Shown: piece after piece, positions 1 to 5,813 of the stretch
How the letters are laid out: every line of letters starts with the position of its first letter
Numbering within the stretch: position 1 is the first letter of the stretch
DNA from: Gammaproteobacteria bacterium
GTDB taxonomy: Bacteria; Pseudomonadota; Gammaproteobacteria; BMS3Bbin11
Reading direction: 5' to 3'
Assembly: GCA_030617565.1 (NCBI GenBank)
Contig: JAUWVE010000088.1
Location: 1-6,267 of the forward strand
DNA length: 6,267 nt
Made by a program: the position numbers and the translations under genes
Notes under the pieces: generated by a model
Databases searched by the model: none
Told to the model about the DNA's origin: nothing
Seen by the model: only the letters and a program-made list of their open reading frames with translations

Positions 1-507
1 CAGGGCAAACGTAATCTCGACAGGGGCAATAGGGCATTTATGTGGCACACCGACGACGATAGCAACTTTGCCACCTTCAAACTCACGCAAAGCTCTGAAC
101 ATACTCACCGCACCGGCTTCAGTGTAAAAAGTCTCACTTCCCTCATCCAGGCCAGGGATCTTCCTCGGCATAATTCGTGAACCAGTAGCTATAACAAGGG
201 TATCGTATTTGTGAACTTTACCGCTTTTAGTTGTCACCTGATTATTTTCCAGGTCAAATTTCTCAACCGGATCGACGTGAAAAATAATGCTGGTTTCTAA
301 CAGGCTCTTTTGTTTACGGTACAGTTCATCCGGCATCATCTGCCCGAAGGCGACGTAAAGAAGACCAGGCTGGTACATGTGCTGATCGGAGGCCGACAGC
401 ATCGTTATTCTAGAAGTTCCGGAAGTAATCTCCGGGGCAAGCCGCCGTGCGAGGTTGTTGGCTATGATGGTACCACCAGTGCCTCCACCAACGATTAATA
501 TTCTCAT
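1..507 (-). CDS. SQR-like FAD/NAD(P)-dependent oxidoreductase, N-terminal 169 residues (C-terminus outside window)
   Basis: This is a flavoprotein of the sulfide:quinone oxidoreductase-like disulfide oxidoreductase family, seen only as its first 169 codons. The N-terminus MRILIVGGGTGG contains the GxGxxG dinucleotide-binding fold (residues 7-12). It is followed by the family's YQPGLLYVAFG segment (45-55), the second FAD contact VIATGS (105-110) and HKCPIAPVE (156-164), whose Cys158 corresponds to the first redox cysteine of SQR-type enzymes. SQR oxidises sulfide to sulfane sulfur and passes electrons to quinone, at the membrane; paralogues in sulfur clusters may act on other persulfide substrates. 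The ATG at 507 follows GGAG with six bases between. The gene lies 73 bases downstream of tusA, which suggests that product sulfur is handed to TusA/DsrE carriers. The second redox cysteine and the membrane-binding C-terminus cannot be checked here. Family confidence is good; substrate is inferred. Confidence 0.85.
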   Translation of the reverse strand, partial: MRILIVGGGTGGTIIANNLARRLAPEITSGTSRITMLSASDQHMYQPGLLYVAFGQMMPDELYRKQKSLLETSIIFHVDPVEKFDLENNQVTTKSGKVHKYDTLVIATGSRIMPRKIPGLDEGSETFYTEAGAVSMFRALREFEGGKVAIVVGVPHKCPIAPVEITFAL

Positions 508-580
508 TGCATTCTCCTAAATAATAAATCTCAGGACGATACGGCTATTTGCCAGTCGCATCTCATTAATAAATATCGTG

Positions 581-811
581 CTATTTAGCCTTTCTTACCG
601 TTATGTGCCAGACATCGTCAACCTTTTCGCTAGCCACCATTTCGTGTCCGATTTTGTTGACCCATTCAGGAACATCACTGGCAGTCCCCTGATCTGTTGA
701 TAACAGCTCCAGCGTGTCGCCTACCTCTGCCTGCTTCATGTAGGTAATTAACTCCATCAGCGGCCCCGGACAGTAGGTATTGCATGCATCGATAACCTTG
801 TGTTCACTCAT
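581..811 (-). CDS. tusA: TusA-family sulfur carrier protein
   Basis: A 76-residue cytoplasmic sulfur-transfer protein of the TusA/SirA/YeeD family. The hallmark CPxP motif is present as CNTYCPGPLME, with the sulfur-accepting Cys14 (counted from the chosen start) and an additional Cys10. The rest matches the small two-layer alpha/beta fold: VGDTLELLSTDQGTASDVPEW is followed by a short amphipathic helix and a final strand HITVRK. In sulfur oxidisers TusA carries persulfide or thiosulfonate sulfur between DsrE-type proteins and the cytoplasmic oxidation machinery. An upstream ATG at 832 would add seven residues but has no ribosome site, whereas the ATG at 811 is preceded by AGGAG ten bases away, so I use 811. 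It lies 46 bases after the DsrE2-like gene and 73 bases before the SQR-like gene, a usual companion set. Identification is firm; the exact sulfur donor is unknown. Confidence 0.95.
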   Translation of the reverse strand: MSEHKVIDACNTYCPGPLMELITYMKQAEVGDTLELLSTDQGTASDVPEWVNKIGHEMVASEKVDDVWHITVRKAK

Positions 812-821
812 TAGCCTGTTG

Positions 822-826
822 CTCCT
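822..826 (-). promoter_or_regulatory. Ribosome binding site of tusA (decides start)
   Basis: AGGAG on the minus strand lies ten bases before the ATG at 811 and about ten bases inside the alternative seven-residue extension starting at 832. It therefore supports the shorter 76-residue TusA. Confidence 0.7.
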
Positions 827-857
827 GTACATTTATTCACAATTAATTCAGCTACGC

Positions 858-1247
858 TCAGAATGTGAGTATTTCCGCACCTTCGGCATCCATGAGAAAT
901 TTTGTCAGCCCTGTCGCCGGGCCAAACCCGGGATCCAGGTCCTCATCAGTAATTTCCAGAAGATCCAGTGCCATTGAACAAGGCAATAATCGTGCATCGC
1001 CCAGGTCACCAGCCTGCTGAAACAGCTGCTTGAAAGGTGGCACACCTTTTTTATCCAGTAGCGCCCCGAACTCCCCTTCTGCCGGAGCAACTGCGTCTTT
1101 ACCTTTAACGAAATATGTCAACGCGTTCATGGAGAAAAATACACAAACGGCTTCACCACTCGCCGCAGCTACAGATGCAACCATTGCTGCCATCTGTAAT
1201 TTTTCATGGGTGCCGGAAACGCAAATAATGTGAATTTTCCTGGGCAT
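858..1247 (-). CDS. DsrE2/DsrE3-type sulfurtransferase (DsrE/F-like family)
   Basis: A 129-residue soluble protein of the DsrE/DsrF-like superfamily, in the subgroup often annotated 'peroxiredoxin family' or DsrE2/DsrE3. It starts with a beta strand and a nucleotide-like turn (KIHIICVSGTHEKLQMA), runs through VCVFFSMNALTYF, and has the subgroup's late motif around Cys90: LLPCSMALDLLEI followed by acidic DEDL. The equivalent cysteine in the family accepts thiosulfonate or persulfide and exchanges it with TusA. Cys9 and Cys35 are also present. No membrane segment is visible. An upstream GTG at 1262 could add five residues, but GAGG seven bases before the ATG at 1247 favours the shorter form. 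The start overlaps the stop of the 33-codon ORF as TAATG, and tusA follows 46 bases downstream, the usual pairing. Subgroup is confident; whether DsrE2A or DsrE3A is not settled. Confidence 0.88.
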   Translation of the reverse strand: MPRKIHIICVSGTHEKLQMAAMVASVAAASGEAVCVFFSMNALTYFVKGKDAVAPAEGEFGALLDKKGVPPFKQLFQQAGDLGDARLLPCSMALDLLEITDEDLDPGFGPATGLTKFLMDAEGAEILTF

Positions 1248-1348
1248 TATGTAACCTCGCACATGTCAATAGAGTGCACATCATGCTTGATAGCAATGCG
1301 ACTTCCATCTTCGAGGGAAATGATGCTGATACTAAATTTGAGCTTCAT
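1247..1348 (-). CDS. Small 33-residue protein coupled to the DsrE2-like gene
   Basis: A short ORF of 33 codons that I cannot assign to a family. It begins MKLKFSISIISLEDGSRIAI and ends HDVHSIDMCEVT. The pattern looks like two beta strands around an EDGSR turn, followed by a His/Asp/Cys-containing tail (two histidines, one cysteine). Evidence that it is translated: GGAG lies eight bases before the ATG, the ORF fills the gap between cbtB and the DsrE2-like gene, and its TAA stop overlaps the next ATG as TAATG, the classical arrangement for translational coupling. It has no signal peptide or membrane helix. It could be a tiny sulfur or metal-related partner, or a leader that sets translation of the DsrE2-like gene. 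Function is unknown and conservation has not been tested. Confidence 0.6.
   Translation of the reverse strand: MKLKFSISIISLEDGSRIAIKHDVHSIDMCEVT
1255..1258 (-). promoter_or_regulatory. Ribosome binding site of the DsrE2-like gene (decides start)
   Basis: GAGG on the minus strand, seven bases before the ATG at 1247. It lies inside the 33-codon upstream ORF, so the two genes are arranged for coupled translation. It would fall within the five-codon GTG extension from 1262, which argues against that longer start. Confidence 0.6.
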
Positions 1349-1381
1349 GCGCCTCGCTCCAATATGCCAACAGGTCATTAA

Positions 1382-1576
1382 TTAGTGGCAGGGAAAACCC
1401 TGTGAGTGGCGCATGTCATGCGCTGCATTATGCACTGCAGAGGTACTTACGAAGCCTGCTGCATAAACAATCACAGCCCCTAATACAAAGGCACCGATCA
1501 GTTGCAGCGGTTTTGAAATCCTTGTCGAAATCGATGCTTTACGTACAGTAGTAACAGTTGATGTTTGGTTTTGCAT
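1382..1576 (-). CDS. cbtB: CbtB-type cobalt transporter small subunit, second copy
   Basis: A 64-residue single-pass membrane protein of the CbtB family, predicted to work with CbtA in cobalt uptake. After a polar N-terminus there is one transmembrane helix (about residues 24-43), then the conserved metal-ligand tail HNAAHDMRHSQGFPCH, containing H49, H53, H57, C63 and H64 at the very C-terminus. It is about 61 percent identical by eye to the other copy upstream of cbtA (39 of 64 positions). Identity is concentrated in the helix end and tail, while the N-termini have diverged. AGGAG lies shortly before the ATG. It follows cbtA by 58 bases and precedes the 33-codon ORF by 33 bases. The cobalt assignment comes from the family's usual association with cobalamin-type regulation elsewhere; no such riboswitch is visible here. 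Confidence 0.9.
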   Translation of the reverse strand: MQNQTSTVTTVRKASISTRISKPLQLIGAFVLGAVIVYAAGFVSTSAVHNAAHDMRHSQGFPCH

Positions 1577-1634
1577 GGTTAATTCTCCTGTCGTTCTGAT
1601 GAAATAAGTTGAGTCAAATATAGGACACCATGGG

Positions 1635-2450
1635 TCACACTGAAGATGACTCTATCTCCGGTGGTAATTCAGGCCCCGAGGGCGAAACGTTTCCCGAGGG
1701 TGATAGTATCCGTCGTACAGCCCAGGCTGAGACAAGCCCAAGCGAAAGCCAGAAAGCAATATTTGCGATAGCCGTCGCGCCAATAAACTGTTGTGCAATT
1801 TGCTCAAGTTGTGCAGCAGCCGCCGGTGGCTGATCCGCAAACATGGCACCCGGCGCATGTGGTGCACCGACCAGCTGAGGCACCAATAGCATCAAGGGAG
1901 CAGCCCAGCGCCACGGGGGCTTGCCAAATGCTAAACCGGCGAGTCCTGCTGCCGTAGATACTACTGCGAATAACCACCATATCTGTCGAGCTTCCAGGTC
2001 TGCCGTTGCAGCGAGAGGGATCTCGGGTGGTAGACCAAGTGCGGGGGCCAGCCAGAAAACAGTGTAGCCTGAAATTCCCCAGAGTAAGCCGTGTCGCCAG
2101 TCAAACCACGTCACCGCAGCATTATTGAGACTACTTGATGCCACCATGACAACCATTATAGCCAGTGCAAATCCGATAGCAGTCAATACATTCGACAGTA
2201 ACGTGTAAGCAGTTCGTTCGATTCCATTGTCCGGTGACCATGCATCTGCCGAATGTTTATGCTCCGAATGATCGTGTACACGTGCCAACTGGCCTGCTTG
2301 TTCAATGGCTGGGACCGACGCGGACTCTTGCTCAAACACCTCCGCACTGTGGATGATGGGAACAACCTGCCAAGTCTGAGCCACAGTCAGTACCAGGCCA
2401 GAGATGGCACCAACCAACAGAGCATAGAATACAATTTGCCGAAAAATCAT
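1635..2450 (-). CDS. cbtA: CbtA-type cobalt transporter membrane subunit
   Basis: A 271-residue inner-membrane protein of the CbtA family, the larger partner of CbtB in a predicted cobalt importer. The N-terminal helix (about 5-25) leads to a loop with a histidine cluster VHDHSEHKHS (H59, H61, H64, H66), a plausible metal-capture site. Further helices lie near 85-105, 121-138, 157-175, 183-194 and 224-246. Family hallmarks are the segments LGLPPEIPLAATADLEARQ and WWLFAV and the later GAPHAPG. The C-terminal tail after about 250 is polar and Pro/Ser-rich. The ATG at 2450 has AGAGAGAA upstream and follows cbtB copy one by 17 bases, the standard cbtB-cbtA order. Family call is strong; the metal is inferred from the family name and not demonstrated here. 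Its position between an anion ABC importer and sulfur genes suggests cobalt supply to a cobalt enzyme of the same cluster. Confidence 0.9.
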   Translation of the reverse strand: MIFRQIVFYALLVGAISGLVLTVAQTWQVVPIIHSAEVFEQESASVPAIEQAGQLARVHDHSEHKHSADAWSPDNGIERTAYTLLSNVLTAIGFALAIMVVMVASSSLNNAAVTWFDWRHGLLWGISGYTVFWLAPALGLPPEIPLAATADLEARQIWWLFAVVSTAAGLAGLAFGKPPWRWAAPLMLLVPQLVGAPHAPGAMFADQPPAAAAQLEQIAQQFIGATAIANIAFWLSLGLVSAWAVRRILSPSGNVSPSGPELPPEIESSSV

Positions 2451-2467
2451 GACTGTTCTCTCTTTTT

Positions 2468-2662
2468 TTAGTGGCAGGGAAATCCCTGAGAATGACGCAT
2501 GTCATGTGCCACGTTATGAACCGCCGAGGTATTCACAAAACCCACGGCGTACAGGATGGCCATCCCCAATAGTAAGGCTGCAGCAAGCTGTATCGGTTTC
2601 GAGATGGATATCGAAAAAGTTGATGCGTTAATAGATGCTGTGCCTGAAGCCTGATGTTGCAT
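2468..2662 (-). CDS. cbtB: CbtB-type cobalt transporter small subunit, first copy
   Basis: A 64-residue CbtB protein with one transmembrane helix (about residues 24-43) and the histidine-rich tail HNVAHDMRHSQGFPCH. The reading frame is open up to an ATG at 2734, but that longer start would overlap the permease stop and has no good ribosome site. The ATG at 2662 has a perfect AGGAG eight bases upstream and gives exactly the same length as the second copy, so I use it. It lies 50 bases after the permease gene and 17 bases before cbtA. The two copies most likely arose by duplication: their 3' ends are also similar at DNA level over the last codons (CAGGGA/T TTTCCCTGCCACTAA type). Confidence 0.92.
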   Translation of the reverse strand: MQHQASGTASINASTFSISISKPIQLAAALLLGMAILYAVGFVNTSAVHNVAHDMRHSQGFPCH

Positions 2663-2670
2663 TGTTATTT

Positions 2671-2675
2671 CTCCT
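2671..2675 (-). promoter_or_regulatory. Ribosome binding site of the first cbtB (decides start)
   Basis: AGGAG on the minus strand lies eight bases before the ATG at 2662. It rules in the 64-residue start over the 88-residue frame beginning at 2734. The TATATA just upstream is too close to this site to be a usable -10 box. Confidence 0.75.
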
Positions 2676-2712
2676 ATATATTGTCGAAAATCTGTATTTT
2701 CACAAACGATGG

Positions 2713-3561
2713 TTAAGCCGCGCGATGCCAGCACCAGTGCTTGATGACATACGCCAAAGAGCTATCGAGTAGATAACCGATGATACCGATGGTGAGTACC
2801 ATCGCAGTGAGATGATCGTAGGACAATGTCTCACGCGCATCCGCAATGGAATAACCAAGACCCGAAGTCACACCGAGAAACTCTGCCGGTACAAGCACAA
2901 TCCATGCGACACCGAGGGCGGCGCGAATACCGGTTACAATGTCAAAAGCAATTGCAGGCAGGATAATCTGGGTCAATGTATGCCAGCGTGTTGCGCCAAG
3001 ATTGCGCGCTACTTTGAACCAGGCCGGATCAACCTTGGCCAGGCCAGCTGCAGTAGCGAATGCAACTGGCCAGACCGAAGCGATCGCGAGAAGAAAGATA
3101 ATCGCCTGATTCCATGAGAGGAACACAATGACGGCTATAGGTTCCCAGGAAAGCGGGCTGATCATACGCAGCAGCTGGAATGGAGAATTACTCAGCTCCC
3201 GGAACCTGCGACTGCGACCAAGCAGGATGCCGATTGGTATACCTACTGATATCGCTATCGATAGTGCAATTCCCAAACGGTAGCCACTGGACTTGATGGC
3301 ATCCGGGATTGTTCCATCAGCCCACAGTCCAGGAAAAGCCTTCAATGTGGGAATGGGCCCGAAGTCAGCAAAATTAGTAGTGTCCGGGTTAATATAAAGC
3401 ATGTAGCCCCCAAGCCACCAAAGACCAAACAGGATAGCAAGGCCAGCAACCCAGTTGAAAAGGCGTTTGCCTCTCACTTTCAGTGCACTGAATTGCTGGT
3501 TGGCCCCTGTTGCTGTAGCCACCTCATTGATGACTACCTCGCTTGTGGTATTTGTTTTCAA
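2713..3561 (-). CDS. NitT/TauT-type ABC transporter permease
   Basis: A 282-residue inner-membrane permease of the SsuC/TauC/NrtB type (binding-protein-dependent transport family). Hydrophobic helices are visible near residues 36-56, 94-115, 135-150, 152-174, 204-227 and 251-273. The cytoplasmic EAA-type loop that docks on the ATPase appears at about 185-203 (ARNLGATRWHTLTQIILPA), followed by GIRAALGVAW, which is typical of the group. The start is a TTG at 3561 whose bases overlap the TGA stop of the binding-protein gene as TTGA, so initiation is probably by coupling. No ATG occurs in this frame before the first helix; a GTG at 3522 is the only other plausible start. Presumably two copies pair with two copies of the ATPase encoded at 5810-5010. 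The transported compound cannot be read from the sequence; nitrate, sulfonates, cyanate and thiocyanate are all conceivable. Confidence 0.93.
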   Translation of the reverse strand: MKTNTTSEVVINEVATATGANQQFSALKVRGKRLFNWVAGLAILFGLWWLGGYMLYINPDTTNFADFGPIPTLKAFPGLWADGTIPDAIKSSGYRLGIALSIAISVGIPIGILLGRSRRFRELSNSPFQLLRMISPLSWEPIAVIVFLSWNQAIIFLLAIASVWPVAFATAAGLAKVDPAWFKVARNLGATRWHTLTQIILPAIAFDIVTGIRAALGVAWIVLVPAEFLGVTSGLGYSIADARETLSYDHLTAMVLTIGIIGYLLDSSLAYVIKHWCWHRAA

Positions 3562-4847
3562 ACTACAAATAACTCTTCACGGGTGTATGGATCGCCTGAT
3601 TGAGGAACACTCGAGTCTTCTTTCCATTTAGGATTCGCTTCAAGCGCCTTTTTCACGAAGTCATAATTCACCAGATCTTCCGCCACATGTTCAGGGGTCA
3701 GTTTATCCAGGAAGGCTGTGTCGCCCGTCAGCACTGTGTCTTTTAAATATTGCACATTCAGTTTAGTGGCTGATTTGTATGGCCAGGCCTGGAAATTGAT
3801 ACGATCCTGTCCCCATTCCGTGTGCTGGATCGCATGAGGATTTTTATAGTATGCGGGATCATAAAAGGTCATTGCGCGTTTAACGACCTCTTTCGGGAAC
3901 GGGTAATATTTCTTGCCATCACGAGAGAGCATTTCAGACATCTTTTCTCTGTTCTCGCCAAGATAAATCTGTGCTTCAATAATGGCATTGAGCACGCCTT
4001 GCGTCCAGGCTGTACGATCAGGATCCATCGTGTCTTCCTCATGCATAGCAACCACGCAACAGGGGTGCCCCTTCCAGACATCGCCGGTGAATCGCAACAC
4101 CTTGCCACCTGCCTTGAGCTCGCCCAATGCACCAAAAGGTTCTGCTACGCAATAGGCGTCAATTGACTTGGCCGCAAGCGCAGGCGGCATGGAGGGAGGA
4201 GGCAGGACGACGATATTACATTCGTTAGGCGCAAGCTTTGCATCTTGAGGACGAATCACCGGCGTAATTCCTGCTGCCCTCATCATTTTTTGTGAGATGA
4301 TGTTGTGGTTCGAATACCAGTACGGCACGGCAAACTGCTTGCCACCAAGATCCGCAGCAGTGTTGATGCCAGTGTCCTTACCCACCACAGTGACCGAGCC
4401 GTTGGTATGATCCCAGGCAGTAATCTTTACCGGGAAATTACTGTTGTAGCGCATCGCGACGGGAATCGGCGCCAGCAAATGCGTGAGATTAAAACGGTGA
4501 GCTGAAAATGCCTCGACCAAAGGCGACCAGCCACGGATAAGTGTGGGTCGCACGGAATCTATGCCCTGCTTCTTAAAAAAACCCATTTCATGCGCAACAA
4601 GTAGTGCAGCTGCATCTGTTATGGGTATGTAACCCAGTTTTATCACTGGGTCCCATTTCTTTTTTTCTGCAAAACTGGGGGCTGACATCATGCCACTACC
4701 TACTGCTGCTGCAGTAGCCGCACTTATCTTGAGAAAGTCGCGACGGTTAAAGCCAGATCCCAATACATCTCTAAAAAGTGGATCAGATTGCACTACCAAA
4801 TCTGGATCTTGTACTCCGTCGCCATGCTTCTGGTATATCTTTTTCAT
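3558..4847 (-). CDS. ABC transporter substrate-binding protein, NrtA/CmpA-like, Tat signal
   Basis: A 429-residue periplasmic binding protein of the NMT1/NrtA-CmpA-SsuA superfamily. A 34-residue hydrophilic leader precedes a twin-arginine signal NRRDFLK (Arg35-Arg36), a hydrophobic stretch rich in Ala, and a probable cleavage site after Ala60 (SAPSFA|EK). Tat export suggests folding in the cytoplasm before translocation. The mature part opens with the family's IKLGYIPITDAAALLVAHEMGFF and continues with DLGGKQFAVPYWYSNHNI (167-184) and DAYCVAEPFGA (230-240), close to the hinge motif of the nitrate and bicarbonate binders. An unusual GHPCCVVAM places two adjacent cysteines (263-264) in the region that normally reads HP-x-x. 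ATG 4847 has AGAGG eight bases upstream. It comes 162 bases after the ATPase and overlaps the permease by four bases. The ligand is likely a small anion; thiocyanate is the contextual guess only. Confidence 0.93.
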   Translation of the reverse strand: MKKIYQKHGDGVQDPDLVVQSDPLFRDVLGSGFNRRDFLKISAATAAAVGSGMMSAPSFAEKKKWDPVIKLGYIPITDAAALLVAHEMGFFKKQGIDSVRPTLIRGWSPLVEAFSAHRFNLTHLLAPIPVAMRYNSNFPVKITAWDHTNGSVTVVGKDTGINTAADLGGKQFAVPYWYSNHNIISQKMMRAAGITPVIRPQDAKLAPNECNIVVLPPPSMPPALAAKSIDAYCVAEPFGALGELKAGGKVLRFTGDVWKGHPCCVVAMHEEDTMDPDRTAWTQGVLNAIIEAQIYLGENREKMSEMLSRDGKKYYPFPKEVVKRAMTFYDPAYYKNPHAIQHTEWGQDRINFQAWPYKSATKLNVQYLKDTVLTGDTAFLDKLTPEHVAEDLVNYDFVKKALEANPKWKEDSSVPQSGDPYTREELFVV

Positions 4848-4889
4848 GTCGCTACCTCTTTTCTGGTTAATTAAGTCTGAACTACAGGT

Positions 4890-4925
4890 TCAAACATACG
4901 TCAGGTGATACGGATTACAGTTCAT
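4890..4925 (-). CDS. Possible 11-codon ORF coupled to the 25-codon ORF
   Basis: A very short frame encoding MNCNPYHLTYV, whose ATG overlaps the TGA of the preceding 25-codon ORF as ATGA. It contains one cysteine and one histidine. It may be a real mini-peptide, a re-initiation site that lowers or meters translation of the binding-protein gene starting 42 bases later, or chance. Length alone gives no support, so confidence is low. Confidence 0.2.
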   Translation of the reverse strand: MNCNPYHLTYV

Positions 4926-4999
4926 GCAATCACCTCATCAGCAACTTCTATGCTATCTGGATCAGCGATGATGAGATCTGTCATCTGTGCTTTGTTCAT
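4922..4999 (-). CDS. Small 25-residue acidic peptide ORF between ATPase and binding protein
   Basis: A 25-codon ORF beginning MNKAQMTDLIIADPDSIEVA and ending DEVIA. It is clearly acidic, with five Asp and two Glu, has no cysteine and no long hydrophobic stretch. Its support is positional: GAGG lies seven bases before the ATG and overlaps the TAG stop of the ATPase gene, giving a 10-base intergenic distance typical of operons. An ATPase gene ending directly in the ribosome site of a tiny ORF suggests true translation. I recognise no family. It could be a leader peptide controlling the much more strongly needed binding protein, a small regulatory subunit of the importer, or a peptide precursor; none of these has direct evidence. 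Confidence 0.45.
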   Translation of the reverse strand: MNKAQMTDLIIADPDSIEVADEVIA

Positions 5000-5009
5000 T
5001 TCGTATCCT

Positions 5010-5810
5010 CTATATAGTAGTAATTACTAACTCTGATGGTGACTCTTGTGGTGTGTTTGCTGCATCGTGAAAAATTTTCATAAGCTCTACACGGCTGGCC
5101 CGAACCTGCGGGTCATTGCGTTCACGTGGGTCGGGGAGATCTACCTCGATGTCATGCATTATCTTGCCAGGCTGTCCAGCCATGATCAGTGCCCGATCGG
5201 CCATCAATACCGCTTCGTCGATATCGTGAGTGACCATCACCAGGTTGATACCCAACTCCTTCGCAATGGAACGGACATCGTGCTGCAAAGATGCACGGGT
5301 AAAAGCATCAAGTGCTGAGAAAGGCTCATCCAGAAGAAGCATTTCGGGTTCCATCACCAGCGAACGGGCAAGTGCAACGCGTTGTTGTTGACCACCCGAA
5401 AGATCCTGCACATTATTGTCGGCAAATTCTTCCAGGCTGACCAGACTGAGTGCATAGCCAACACGTTCACGGATTTTCTTTTTAGGCCAGTTTGCGAATT
5501 TGAGGCCAATGCCAACATTGCTTGTCACCGTCATCCAGGGAAAAAGGTGTGGCGCCTGGAACATCATCACCCAACGTGGCGATGTCCCTTCGACTTTCTT
5601 ACCATCCAGTTTTACTGATCCACCATTAGGCTCCAGCAGACCAGCAAGGATGTGCAGCAGGGTCGATTTACCGCAGCCGGACCGGCCAATAATGACTAGC
5701 GATTCACCTGGGGCAGCCTCCACATTAACACTCTCAAATGTCAAGGGACTCTGAGCGGTATAACGATGGGTTAGATTATCCATCTCAATACTTATGCCGC
5801 GGATTGCCAT
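5010..5810 (-). CDS. NitT/TauT-type ABC transporter ATP-binding protein
   Basis: A 266-residue cytoplasmic ATPase of the SsuB/TauB/NrtD group that powers the importer with the permease and binding protein downstream. All nucleotide-binding elements are intact: Walker A GRSGCGKST (42-50), Q-loop Gln85 in MMFQAPHLFPWMTV, signature LSGGQQQRVALARSL (137-151), Walker B MLLLDEP (157-163), D-loop SALD, and the switch histidine His195 in VTHDIDEAV. LFPWMTVTSNVGIGL is the group-specific helical segment. The ATG at 5810 has only a weak purine run (GGCAGG, about ten bases upstream) and follows the stop of a possible 51-codon ORF by three bases, so coupling may help initiation. An in-frame ATG ten codons later (ahead of DNLTHRY) is a less likely alternative. 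Gene order here is ATPase, binding protein, permease, which differs from the more common binding protein first. Confidence 0.95.
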   Translation of the reverse strand: MAIRGISIEMDNLTHRYTAQSPLTFESVNVEAAPGESLVIIGRSGCGKSTLLHILAGLLEPNGGSVKLDGKKVEGTSPRWVMMFQAPHLFPWMTVTSNVGIGLKFANWPKKKIRERVGYALSLVSLEEFADNNVQDLSGGQQQRVALARSLVMEPEMLLLDEPFSALDAFTRASLQHDVRSIAKELGINLVMVTHDIDEAVLMADRALIMAGQPGKIMHDIEVDLPDPRERNDPQVRASRVELMKIFHDAANTPQESPSELVITTI

Positions 5811-5813
5811 CGT

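Noticed and set aside
536..579. ACGATA/TATCGT pair between tusA and the SQR-like gene
   Set aside because: Six base pairs around a loop of about 30 bases is weak and has no T tract; the gap looks like an ordinary operon spacer.
812..832. Seven-residue N-terminal extension of TusA
   Set aside because: It has no ribosome site at 832, while AGGAG precedes the internal ATG at 811.
1388..1401. CAGGG-AAAA-CCCTG hairpin at the 3' end of the second cbtB, with a like one in the first copy near 2474
   Set aside because: The palindrome arises from the codons for the conserved Gln-Gly-Phe-Pro-Cys tail, and no T tract follows, so it is not a convincing terminator.
2671..2705. TTGTGA...TATATA as a promoter for the cbt genes
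   Set aside because: A start from this -10 would fall in or after the ribosome binding site, and the spacer is 19 bases.
2663..2734. 24-residue extension of the first CbtB
   Set aside because: It would overlap the permease stop, and the perfect AGGAG plus equal length with the paralogue support the ATG at 2662.
3822..4166. 114-codon plus-strand frame opposite the binding-protein gene
   Set aside because: It lies wholly inside a well-supported minus-strand gene, has no ribosome site evidence and shows no protein-family features. All plus-strand frames in the window were judged the same way.
4878..4892. TGAAC-TACAG-GTTCA dyad upstream of the binding-protein gene
   Set aside because: Five-base arms are expected by chance in a window this long, and no promoter boxes with good spacing lie beside it.
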